Positions 1 through 6,815 of a DNA stretch of 64,000 nucleotides are shown here, in pieces (positions within the stretch are counted from its first letter, which is position 1; every line of letters starts with the position of its first letter). The translations under genes were made by a program, and so were the position numbers. Origin of the DNA: CAWIUB01 sp963839175 (GTDB lineage Bacteria; Actinomycetota; Actinomycetes; Mycobacteriales; Jatrophihabitantaceae); the NCBI GenBank assembly GCA_963839175.1, contig CAWIUB010000001.1:62001-126000 (forward strand), given 5' to 3'. The notes below the pieces were generated by a model. That model had not been told where the DNA came from, searched no databases, and saw nothing but the letters and a program-made list of their open reading frames with translations.

Positions 1-1332
1 GCGATACGTCAATGCCTCCGCACGTGCCTGCTCGCGCATCTCGTCTAGCCGCCCGGCAATTTGCGTCAGCCCCATGCCGCGCCGCCGGGCGAAGACCAAT
101 CCGAGCACGACCGCTGCGGCAGCCGATACGACGCCGCCGCCGATCATGCCCCAGCGCGGGCCGAGGGTGCCGGCCAGCCAGCCGACGATGGGCGCGCCGA
201 GCGGCGTGCCGCCCATGAAACAGATCAGGTACAGCGCCATGACCCGCCCGCGCATTGTCGGCGCGACGCCGAGCTGCACGGAGGTGTTCGCCGCCGTGGT
301 CAAGGTGAGCATCGCGAACCCGGCGGGCACGAGCAGCACCGCCGTGGCCCAGAACCCGGGCATGACGCCGGCGAGGACTTCGCAGACCCCGAACGCTATC
401 GCGGCCAGGATGAGGAACGCCATCGTCGGTCGCCGGGTACGCCGGGTGGCGAGGATCGCTCCGGCACACGCGCCGACCGCGAGCGACGTTGACAACAGCC
501 CGTAGCCGCTCGCGTCGCGGTGGAAGACCTGTTTGGCCAGCAGCGCCGTGGTGATCTGGAAGTTCAACCCGAACGTGCCGACGACGAAGATCAGGATCAT
601 CGTCAGCAACAGGTCGGCACGCCGCCGGACGTACCGCAGCCCATCGCGCAGCTGGCCCTTGACCCGGTCCAGTTGGGGCGACGGATGCAGCTCGGCCGTC
701 CGCATCAGCGCCAGCGCGGTCAAGACAGCCATGCTCGAGGCCGCATTGGCGACGAACGCCCACCCAGTGCCGACCGCGGTGATCAGGATGCCGGCCGCCG
801 CCGGGCCGAGGATTCGCCCAGTGTTGAAGATCGTCGAGTTGATGCCGACCGCGTTGGGCAGATCCTCCTTGCCCACCATCTCCACCACGAACGACTGGCG
901 CACCGGCGAGTCGACGGCTGCCACCACTCCGAGCGCGGAGGCGAGCAGCAGCACGTGCCAGTACTGCACGACCCCGCCGAGGTCCAGCACGCCCATCACC
1001 AGCGCGATGAGAGCCAAGCCCGTCTGGGTAGCCAGGAGCAGCCGGCGCTTGTCCCCGCGGTCGGCCAGCACGCCGCCCCACATGCCGAACAGCAGCGACG
1101 GGCCGAACTGCAGCGCGGTGACGATCCCGAGCGCGGTGCCCGAGTTGGTGAGTTGGAGGACCAGCCAGTCCTGAGCGACTCGCTGCATCCAGGTCCCAGT
1201 GAGCGAAATCAGCTGACCAGAGGCGTAGAGGCGGTAGTTGCGCACCCGCAACGAGCGGAACATGCCCCCGTGCGTGGCAGGCGGGGTAGGCCGCGGTCGA
1301 GCTATGGTGTCGGGTTCGCGGACCGCCGTCAC
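1..1332 (-). CDS. MFS drug/metabolite efflux permease (3' end beyond window)
   Basis: The minus-strand frame is open from a GTG at 1332 to the window edge, 444 codons without a stop. The start GTG overlaps the TGA of the upstream marR-type gene (GTGA), so the two are translationally coupled. After about 23 polar residues comes MFRSLRVRNYRLYASGQ followed by SLTGTWMQRVAQDWLVLQLT, the usual opening of TM1 in the DHA-type/EntS-like (MFS_3) permeases. Hydrophobic segments spaced for about 12 helices follow, and the visible tail (REQARAEALTYR) is a charged cytoplasmic extension. Family knowledge: proton-coupled export of drugs or small metabolites. The MarR neighbour suggests ligand-responsive expression; the substrate cannot be read from sequence. 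The C-terminus lies outside the window. Confidence 0.9.
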   Translation of the reverse strand, partial: MTAVREPDTIARPRPTPPATHGGMFRSLRVRNYRLYASGQLISLTGTWMQRVAQDWLVLQLTNSGTALGIVTALQFGPSLLFGMWGGVLADRGDKRRLLLATQTGLALIALVMGVLDLGGVVQYWHVLLLASALGVVAAVDSPVRQSFVVEMVGKEDLPNAVGINSTIFNTGRILGPAAAGILITAVGTGWAFVANAASSMAVLTALALMRTAELHPSPQLDRVKGQLRDGLRYVRRRADLLLTMILIFVVGTFGLNFQITTALLAKQVFHRDASGYGLLSTSLAVGACAGAILATRRTRRPTMAFLILAAIAFGVCEVLAGVMPGFWATAVLLVPAGFAMLTLTTAANTSVQLGVAPTMRGRVMALYLICFMGGTPLGAPIVGWLAGTLGPRWGMIGGGVVSAAAAVVLGLVFARRRGMGLTQIAGRLDEMREQARAEALTYR

Positions 1333-1766
1333 TGCTCTGCCAGCTTGTCGAGCACCGGGATGATCTCGCGCAGCTGTGCCCGCTCCTCAGCGCTCAGGTC
1401 GGCCAGCCGGCGGGACAGCCACGCGTCTCGCGCGCGCCGCTCGGAGTCGAGCAGCTCAACCCCGGCGTCGGTCAGCGCGATCACCGCTTGGCGCTTGTCG
1501 GACGGGTGCGGTGCCCGTCGCACCAGCCCGTGCTGTTCGAGGCTGGCCAGCACCTTGGTCATCGACGGGGGCTGCACGCGTTCGTAAGCGGCCAGATCGC
1601 CGGCGCTCATCGGGCCACGCTTGTGCAGCGTCCCCATCGCCGAGAGCTGGGTCAGCGTCACGGACATATCGACGCGCTGGTTGCGGACGATGCGGGTCAG
1701 CCGCAGCAACGAGGGTCTCAGCAGCGCGGCAAGCTCGGCTGCGGGGGAACGGGTCGCCGAGGGCAT
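1329..1766 (-). CDS. MarR-family transcriptional regulator
   Basis: This 145-residue winged-helix protein has the MarR layout: N-terminal dimer helix, HTH (GPMSAGDLAAYERVQPPSMTKVLASLEQHGL), wing with the DKRQAVIALTDAG signature, and a C-terminal dimerisation helix. I place the start at the ATG at 1766; an in-frame start at 1838 would add 24 residues that run through the operator-like palindrome and do not resemble the family. The gene overlaps the MFS permease by four bases, so it probably represses its own two-gene efflux operon until an unknown ligand binds. Confidence 0.9.
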   Translation of the reverse strand: MPSATRSPAAELAALLRPSLLRLTRIVRNQRVDMSVTLTQLSAMGTLHKRGPMSAGDLAAYERVQPPSMTKVLASLEQHGLVRRAPHPSDKRQAVIALTDAGVELLDSERRARDAWLSRRLADLSAEERAQLREIIPVLDKLAEQ

Positions 1767-1770
1767 ACTC

Positions 1771-1785
1771 TTTAGTTTAGCTAAC
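1771..1785. promoter_or_regulatory. probable MarR operator
   Basis: Just upstream of the marR start the DNA turns AT-rich and contains TTTAGTTTAGCTAAC, including the perfect 8-bp palindrome TTAGCTAA. MarR proteins usually bind such AT-rich dyads over their own promoter. The placement and the sharp drop in GC support an operator; binding is inferred. Confidence 0.5.
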
Positions 1786-1811
1786 GTTCTGCCTGAGCGC
1801 CACCAACCATC

Positions 1812-1865
1812 GTGATGATCTCGGCTGACTGTGCGCAATCACGCACAGCGAACCGAGATCATCAC
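1812..1865. repeat. dispersed palindromic element, copy 1
   Basis: A perfect 13-bp inverted repeat (GTGATGATCTCGG / CCGAGATCATCAC) encloses a second nested stem (CTGTGCG / CGCACAG). The same outer arms and related inner sequence recur at 28652-28701, so this is a mobile or REP-like palindrome family rather than a simple terminator. It lies between the divergent marR and DUF2530 genes. Confidence 0.8.
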
Positions 1866-1889
1866 CAGGAGTGGCGATAGCCTGGGTGG

Positions 1890-2126
1890 GTGGACCACAG
1901 GCCGGGCCAGCGCTCGGCGCAGCCGATGCAGGTGGATTCCGGGCGCATCGTGCTGATCGGCACCGGGCTGTGGCTCATCGCGCTGATCGCCCTGCTGCCG
2001 TTCTGGGACTGGCTCGGCCGGCACGACCACCGGATCTGGCTGTGGACCTGCGCCGCGGGCGTGGCACTGGGCGTGATCGGCAGCCTGCTGGTGCGCAAGC
2101 ACCGCTTCGAGGGCCGGACGCGCTAG
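1890..2126 (+). CDS. DUF2530 small membrane protein
   Basis: This is a 78-residue protein with two hydrophobic segments (about residues 18-40 and 50-68), the second preceded by DHRIWLWTCAAGVALGVIG, which is the DUF2530 signature found next to DUF3027 in actinomycetes. GTG at 1890 gives 78 residues; ATG at 1926 would give 66 and cannot be excluded. Its TAG shares bases with the TAG of the convergent DUF3027 gene. Function is not known; it is presumably an inner-membrane protein. Confidence 0.75.
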   Translation: MDHRPGQRSAQPMQVDSGRIVLIGTGLWLIALIALLPFWDWLGRHDHRIWLWTCAAGVALGVIGSLLVRKHRFEGRTR

Positions 2127-2884
2127 GGCCGCTCGAACACCACGCCGTCGTCGTAGATCTCCCCGACTGGTTCAGCAAGCGGCGGTGCGTCGACGACGGC
2201 CTCCGAATGAGCGCCACAGCCGTAATCGGCGGTGACGACCTGGCCGTCCGATACGGTGATCTCGTTGCCACAGACGCCGAACGCCGCGCGCAGCGAACCC
2301 GCGAGTGGCAGGTAGAAGCCGCACGTCCCGCAGCGCGCTGGGGCGTTGCGGGCCATGGCGGTGCGAGGGCCGCGGTCGCCCGCGTTCCAGCGATCGGCGG
2401 CGTCCAGCCGGGCTTCGCGGGAGAGCACATGAACGCGCCCCAGACCCAGTTCGAAGGCAACCTCCTCGACGGCGGGGTCGTCGGAGTAGACATAGGACGG
2501 AACGAGCCGCGGGTCGTCGGCGATCACCGGAACCAAATCGCCCGGGCTCAGATCGCCGGGACGCAACCGTTCGCTCCACGGCACCCAGGGCGGCGCGAGC
2601 AGCGCGCCGTCGCCGGGCAACAGCACGACCTCGTCGACCGTCACCGTCTTGGCTCGCGGCGCCCGGGCCACCGTGACCGCCCAGTACCAGCCGACGTAGC
2701 CGGGCACGGTCGCGGCGAAGGCGTGGGTCGCCACCCGCTCGGCCTCGGCGCGGACGTCCAGGTGCTGGCCTACCGTGTCGCCGCCGGACTCGACCGCGGC
2801 GGCGCGCGCCAGGTCTGCGGCGGCCGCGCAGGCGGCGTCGAGCTTGCCGCCGGACACTGTGCTGCTCACCGCACCGCTGCTCAC
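2123..2884 (-). CDS. DUF3027 family protein
   Basis: A 253-residue protein of the actinobacterial DUF3027 family, recognised from ATVPGYVGWYWAVTVAR, the acidic middle DLVPVIADDPRLVP and a zinc-ribbon-like C-terminal part (RCGTCGFYLPL ... GVCGNEITVSDG ... DYGCGAHSEA) with four cysteines and a histidine. I chose the GTG at 2884: frames further upstream are arginine- and glycine-rich and non-coding in character. It ends tail-to-tail on DUF2530. Role unknown; the cysteine set suggests metal binding. Confidence 0.8.
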   Translation of the reverse strand: MSSGAVSSTVSGGKLDAACAAAADLARAAAVESGGDTVGQHLDVRAEAERVATHAFAATVPGYVGWYWAVTVARAPRAKTVTVDEVVLLPGDGALLAPPWVPWSERLRPGDLSPGDLVPVIADDPRLVPSYVYSDDPAVEEVAFELGLGRVHVLSREARLDAADRWNAGDRGPRTAMARNAPARCGTCGFYLPLAGSLRAAFGVCGNEITVSDGQVVTADYGCGAHSEAVVDAPPLAEPVGEIYDDGVVFERP

Positions 2885-2946
2885 AGGACCATTGTGCCCG
2901 GTCCCGGCCACTGCGTTGCCGCCGTGTCGTCTCGGTGCGGCAGGAT

Positions 2947-4575
2947 ATGAACGTGGCACGCAAGACTCCGGGAGACAGCGGCCGGCCGGGCCGCTTCGCC
3001 AAGTCCGGCCATACGTCTCATCGGCCTCGCATGCCGTATTACCCGCCCCCGCCCACGGCGCAGCAGCCGCCGCAGCCAGCACCGCCTCCGGCAATCCCCC
3101 CGGCGTACCCGGCCGCCGCGCCCCCACCCGATGGATTCCCCCAGCCCAGCTACCACGACACCCGGCCGTACGAGCAGCCGGCCCGGGGTGTGGTCGCCCG
3201 CGGCAACCAGCTGGCCAAGAACGTCACCCGCAAGGTCATCGACGCGAGCAAGGCCGACGGCGCGGACGAGTCGGGGCTCACCGCGCTGATCTGGAACCAA
3301 GTGCTGTCCTACGGCACCGACGCGATGATCACGGTGGCACTGGCAGGCACGGTGTTCTTCGGCGCCTCGCCGCATGCGCAGCGTGGCAACGTGCTGCTCT
3401 ACCTGCTCGTCACCATGGCCCCGTTCGCGATCGTCGCGCCTGTCATCGGACCGGCCCTGGACCGCCTGCAGCACGGACGTCGTTACGCCATGGCCGCCAC
3501 CGCGATCGGACGTGGGGTGCTCGCGCTCCTCATGGCCGCCCACCCGACGGACCTGCTCGTGCTGTATCCCTGCGCGCTGGGCTCGCTGGTGCTCTCCAAG
3601 GCCTACAGCGTCATCCGTGCGGCGGCGGCGCCTCGACTGGTACCTGCGGGCATGACCCTGGTCGAGGCCAACGCCCGGCTGTCTATTTTCGGCCTTGGCT
3701 CGGCGTTGATCGGCGGTGGCGTGGTGGCTGCCGTCATCAAGGTCAGTGGGTCGTACACCGCTGGCCTGGTAGTCACCGCCGTTGCATTCGGGGTCTGCGC
3801 CTTCTTCGCGTTCCGGCTGCCCAAGCACGTCGACTCGGCCGCGCCCGCTCCGCGCCATCCGCAAGAGCCAGCGCGCCAGGCCGGACAGCAGCCGACGCCC
3901 AGAGTCGCGCGCATCCAGCGGCTGCAGGCGTGGGCCAAGCGGGGTTTCGAGGCGCAGGTGGTCACCTCGCTGCAAGGCGAGTCCACCCTGCGGTATCTCT
4001 CCGGCCTGCTGACGATCTACCTGGCCTTCTACGTCGAGTCGACGTGGCGCGGCTGGACGGCGGCCTTCGCACTAGGCGCGGTCGTCGTAGCCGCGGGAGC
4101 CGGCAACTTCGCCGGCACGGCCATCGGAACCCGGCTCAAACTCGCCCATCCCGAGGCGCTGATCCTGATCTGCTGTGGCATAGCGGCGGCGTGCTGCCTG
4201 CTCGTGGCGCTGCTGTTCTCCATCACGTTCGCCGTCCTCGGGATGTTCGTCAGCGCGGTCACTAACTCGATCTCGAAAATCTCCCTGGATGCGGTGATCC
4301 AGCGCGACGTGATCGAGAGCTTGCGGAGCAGTGCCTTCGGCCGGTCCGAGACGTTCCTGCAGCTCGCCTGGGTGCTCGGCGCGGCGATCGGCGTGCTGCT
4401 GCCGTCGGACAATGGCCCGCTGGGCTTCTGGGTGGCTGGCGGTGTCGTCGGTCTGGTGTCTGTCGTGCTGCTGCTGCGCAACCGGGCGTTGCGGCGGGCC
4501 GCGTCGCGCGGCGGGCGATCCGTCGCCCCGGGTGGCCTGCCCGCCCAGCCGGCACCCGATCCGCACCACCCGTAG
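2947..4575 (+). CDS. MFS transporter with proline-rich N-terminal tail
   Basis: About 540 residues. The first 50 or so after MNVARKTPGDSG are proline- and glutamine-rich and presumably cytoplasmic; a basic linker follows, then around 12 hydrophobic segments from residue about 120 to 515. The segment PVIGPALDRLQHGRRYAMA resembles the MFS loop 2-3 motif. The start at 2947 leaves 62 bp to the divergent DUF3027 gene. The gene lies directly upstream of the menaquinone genes mqnB-mqnD, only 7 bp away. Substrate is not apparent. Confidence 0.8.
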   Translation: MNVARKTPGDSGRPGRFAKSGHTSHRPRMPYYPPPPTAQQPPQPAPPPAIPPAYPAAAPPPDGFPQPSYHDTRPYEQPARGVVARGNQLAKNVTRKVIDASKADGADESGLTALIWNQVLSYGTDAMITVALAGTVFFGASPHAQRGNVLLYLLVTMAPFAIVAPVIGPALDRLQHGRRYAMAATAIGRGVLALLMAAHPTDLLVLYPCALGSLVLSKAYSVIRAAAAPRLVPAGMTLVEANARLSIFGLGSALIGGGVVAAVIKVSGSYTAGLVVTAVAFGVCAFFAFRLPKHVDSAAPAPRHPQEPARQAGQQPTPRVARIQRLQAWAKRGFEAQVVTSLQGESTLRYLSGLLTIYLAFYVESTWRGWTAAFALGAVVVAAGAGNFAGTAIGTRLKLAHPEALILICCGIAAACCLLVALLFSITFAVLGMFVSAVTNSISKISLDAVIQRDVIESLRSSAFGRSETFLQLAWVLGAAIGVLLPSDNGPLGFWVAGGVVGLVSVVLLLRNRALRRAASRGGRSVAPGGLPAQPAPDPHHP

Positions 4576-4582
4576 CAGTCGG

Positions 4583-5206
4583 ATGACCCCTCCGTTGCTG
4601 GTCGTCACGGCGGTGCCGGCGGAGCAGGCCGCGTGCCCGGCCCTGCCCGGCACGGATCTGATCGTCGGCGGGGTGGGCCCGGCTGCCGCCGCAGCGTCGA
4701 CCGCGCGGGCCTTGGCGGGGGCGGACTACGACCTGGTGCTGTCGGCCGGTATCGGCGGCGGATATCCGCCGGTCGGGGTGGGCGACATCGTGGTCGCCGA
4801 CTCGATCGTCTTCGCCGACCTGGGCGCCGAGACGGCCGACGGCTTCGCGGCCGTCTCCGAACTCGGCTTAGCCGACGAACGGTTCGCGGTGGAACCGCGG
4901 GTCTGCGCGGAGCTCGCGCGCCGAACGGGTGGGCGGGTTGGCACCATCCTGACCGTCGCGACCGTCACCGGAACGGCGGCGACCGCCAGCGCCCGCTTGG
5001 CCCGCTACCCGAGTGCGGTGGCGGAGACGATGGAAGGTGCCGGCGTAGCCGAAGCGGCGCGCCGGGCCGGCGTGCCGTGCGGCGAGCTGCGGGCGGTCAG
5101 CAACCTGGTCGGCCCCCGCGATCGCCCGTCATGGCAGATCGCCGAGGCGCTGCAGGTATTGGGCACCGCGATCGGCAGCTTGGCCGGTGCAGACTGGACG
5201 ACGTGA
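4583..5206 (+). CDS. mqnB: futalosine hydrolase
   Basis: This 207-residue nucleoside hydrolase/phosphorylase-fold protein releases hypoxanthine from futalosine to give dehypoxanthine futalosine in the alternative menaquinone pathway. Visible family marks are LLVVTAVPAEQAA at the N-terminus, LVLSAGIGGGYP, the ETMEGAGVAEAARRAGVP active-site strand with conserved Glu, and AVSNLVGPRDRPSW. The longer in-frame extension upstream is the antisense-like tail of the MFS gene, so the ATG at 4583 is preferred. The TGA overlaps the GTG of mqnD, and this pairing strongly supports the assignment over other purine nucleosidases. Confidence 0.9.
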   Translation: MTPPLLVVTAVPAEQAACPALPGTDLIVGGVGPAAAAASTARALAGADYDLVLSAGIGGGYPPVGVGDIVVADSIVFADLGAETADGFAAVSELGLADERFAVEPRVCAELARRTGGRVGTILTVATVTGTAATASARLARYPSAVAETMEGAGVAEAARRAGVPCGELRAVSNLVGPRDRPSWQIAEALQVLGTAIGSLAGADWTT

Positions 5207-6018
5207 CGCCGCTGCGCCTCGCATTCTCGCCCTGTCCCAACGACACGTTCGTCTTCCATGCCTGGACGCACGGACTGATCCCCGGCGCCCCGCCCGTCCA
5301 GGTGACCTACGCCGACATCGACGTGACGAACACGGCGGCCGAGCGGGGCGAGTTCGACGTGGTCAAGGTGTCCTACGCCGCGCTGCCCTGGCTGCTCGGC
5401 CGCTACACACTGCTGCCGTGCGGGGGGGCCCTCGGGCTCGGCTGCGGGCCGCTCGTGCTGACCAGGGGCGACCTGACGGCGGATCTCACCGGCCGTACCG
5501 TCGCCGTCCCCAGCGAGCGGTCGACCGCGTACCTGCTCATGCGCCTGTGGGCGGCGGGGCAATCCCCTGGCCGCATCGACGTGCTGCCGTTCGCCTCGAT
5601 CATGCCGGCCGTCCGCGACGGCAGGTACGACGCCGGACTGGTCATCCACGAGGCGAGATTCACCTATCCCGACTACGGACTGCGTGTGGTGGTCGATCTC
5701 GGCGCCTGGTGGGAGGGCGACACCGGGCTGCCCATCCCACTGGGCGCGATCCTGGCGCGACGCGGCCTGGACGCAGCTTCGCTGGCCGCGACGGTGCGGG
5801 CGTCCGTCGAGCAGGCCTGGCGCGACCCTGAGGCGTCCGCGGACTACGTCGCCGAGCATGCCGCCGAGATGTCGCCCGAGGTGCAGAAACAGCACATCGC
5901 CCTGTACGTCAACGAGTTCACCCGCGACCTGGGCGACGAGGGCTACGCCGCCGTGTCAGCCCTCCTCGACCGCGCGTATGCGGCCGGGTTGACCCCGTCG
6001 TCGCCGCGGCTGCGCTGA
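5203..6018 (+). CDS. mqnD: 1,4-dihydroxy-6-naphthoate synthase
   Basis: 271 residues with a periplasmic-binding-protein-like fold. The opening PLRLAFSPCPNDTFVFHAW is the MqnD hallmark, followed by DIDVTNTAAERGEFDVVKVS, ERSTAYLLMRLW, and LVIHEARFTYPDYGL. The enzyme converts cyclic dehypoxanthine futalosine to 1,4-dihydroxy-6-naphthoate, the naphthoquinone ring precursor of menaquinone. The GTG start lies inside the mqnB stop (GTGA), so both are made from one transcript. mqnA, mqnC and mqnE are not in this window. Confidence 0.93.
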   Translation: MTPLRLAFSPCPNDTFVFHAWTHGLIPGAPPVQVTYADIDVTNTAAERGEFDVVKVSYAALPWLLGRYTLLPCGGALGLGCGPLVLTRGDLTADLTGRTVAVPSERSTAYLLMRLWAAGQSPGRIDVLPFASIMPAVRDGRYDAGLVIHEARFTYPDYGLRVVVDLGAWWEGDTGLPIPLGAILARRGLDAASLAATVRASVEQAWRDPEASADYVAEHAAEMSPEVQKQHIALYVNEFTRDLGDEGYAAVSALLDRAYAAGLTPSSPRLR

Positions 6019-6027
6019 CAAGCAAAC

Positions 6028-6411
6028 TCAGGCGTCGAGGTTGTCGGCCACGGCGCGAAGCACCGACGCCACCTTGCGCGCCTCGCCACGCTCCGGATAA
6101 CGGCCGCGGCGCAGGGAGTTCGACACCCCGTCAAGCAATTTGATCAGGTCCTCCACGATCGGGGTCATCTCGTCGGGGGGTTTGCGCGTGGCGCGCACCA
6201 CGGACGGCATCGGCTCGAGCACCCGGACGGACAGCGCCTGGCTGCCCTTGCGCCCCTGGACGATGCCGAACTCGACGCGCTGGCCGGGCTTGAGCTCGGT
6301 GACCCCCGCGGGCAGGGCGTCGCGATGCACGAAGACGTCGTCGCCCTCGTCATCGGACAGGAAGCCGAAGCCCTTGTCCGCGTTGAACCACTTCACCTTG
6401 CCGGTAGGCAC
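6028..6411 (-). CDS. cold-shock domain protein with C-terminal extension
   Basis: 127 residues starting at a GTG (6411) behind an AGGGAG ribosome-binding site. Residues 1-65 form a cold-shock domain with both RNA-binding motifs (GKVKWFNADKGFGFL and DVFVH). Residues 70-127 are a helical extension (PIVEDLIKLLDGVSNSLRRGRYPERGEARKVASVLRAVADNL) found in actinobacterial CspB-like proteins. It probably binds single-stranded nucleic acid and acts as an RNA chaperone. It ends 10 bp from the convergent mqnD. Confidence 0.9.
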   Translation of the reverse strand: MPTGKVKWFNADKGFGFLSDDEGDDVFVHRDALPAGVTELKPGQRVEFGIVQGRKGSQALSVRVLEPMPSVVRATRKPPDEMTPIVEDLIKLLDGVSNSLRRGRYPERGEARKVASVLRAVADNLDA

Positions 6412-6460
6412 CGGACGCTCCCTAGTTCGTCGAACTTGCACTGGTAGGCACCGACACAAG

Positions 6461-6487
6461 CGAAGGCACCGCACCGCGGTGCCTTCG
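6461..6487. promoter_or_regulatory. hairpin in the csp leader
   Basis: GAAGGCACCGC-ACC-GCGGTGCCTTC forms a perfect 11-bp stem with a three-base loop about 50 bp upstream of the csp start. No T-run follows on either strand, so it may be a leader structure for csp or a processing/termination element; role unproven. Confidence 0.5.
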
Positions 6488-6593
6488 ATGCCTAGGTTAC
6501 TGGCCCGCGCCGGTCATTGCGCAAGAATTCTGCTGCCTGCACCGAGCATGGCAGACTGGTAAGTCCGCATGTCACCGTTCGAAGGGTGCCCAG

Positions 6594-6812
6594 ATGGCGA
6601 GCACGACGTCGAATCTCCCCGAGCCGTACCGGGCTACGCGTCTGGACGGGCAGCCGCAGATCATCGCGGATTTCCACGTCGACGAGCTCGCGGGCGACAT
6701 AGCGGGACCGTTCTCGCCGTTCGGCCAGGACGTCGAGTTCCCGTTGCCCCTCGACCACATCGCCTACACGCACCCTGGTCCGGCCGATCGACCCCACCTC
6801 GCCGGCGATTGA
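6594..6812 (+). CDS. small conserved-looking protein upstream of the helicase pair
   Basis: A 72-residue soluble acidic protein behind a GAAGGGTG ribosome-binding site, with GC-rich third positions. It contains PEPYRATRLDGQPQIIADFHVDELAGDIAGPF and ends three bases before the TTG of the next gene. I do not recognise a family. Its tight coupling to the helicase-associated gene suggests a shared role or simply a translational leader cistron. Confidence 0.55.
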   Translation: MASTTSNLPEPYRATRLDGQPQIIADFHVDELAGDIAGPFSPFGQDVEFPLPLDHIAYTHPGPADRPHLAGD

Positions 6813-6815
6813 GCC

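Noticed and set aside
520..1587. Long plus-strand open frame of 355 codons
   Set aside because: Antisense to the MFS and marR genes; its protein is rich in Arg, Gln and His with no family features, the usual mirror of a high-GC gene.
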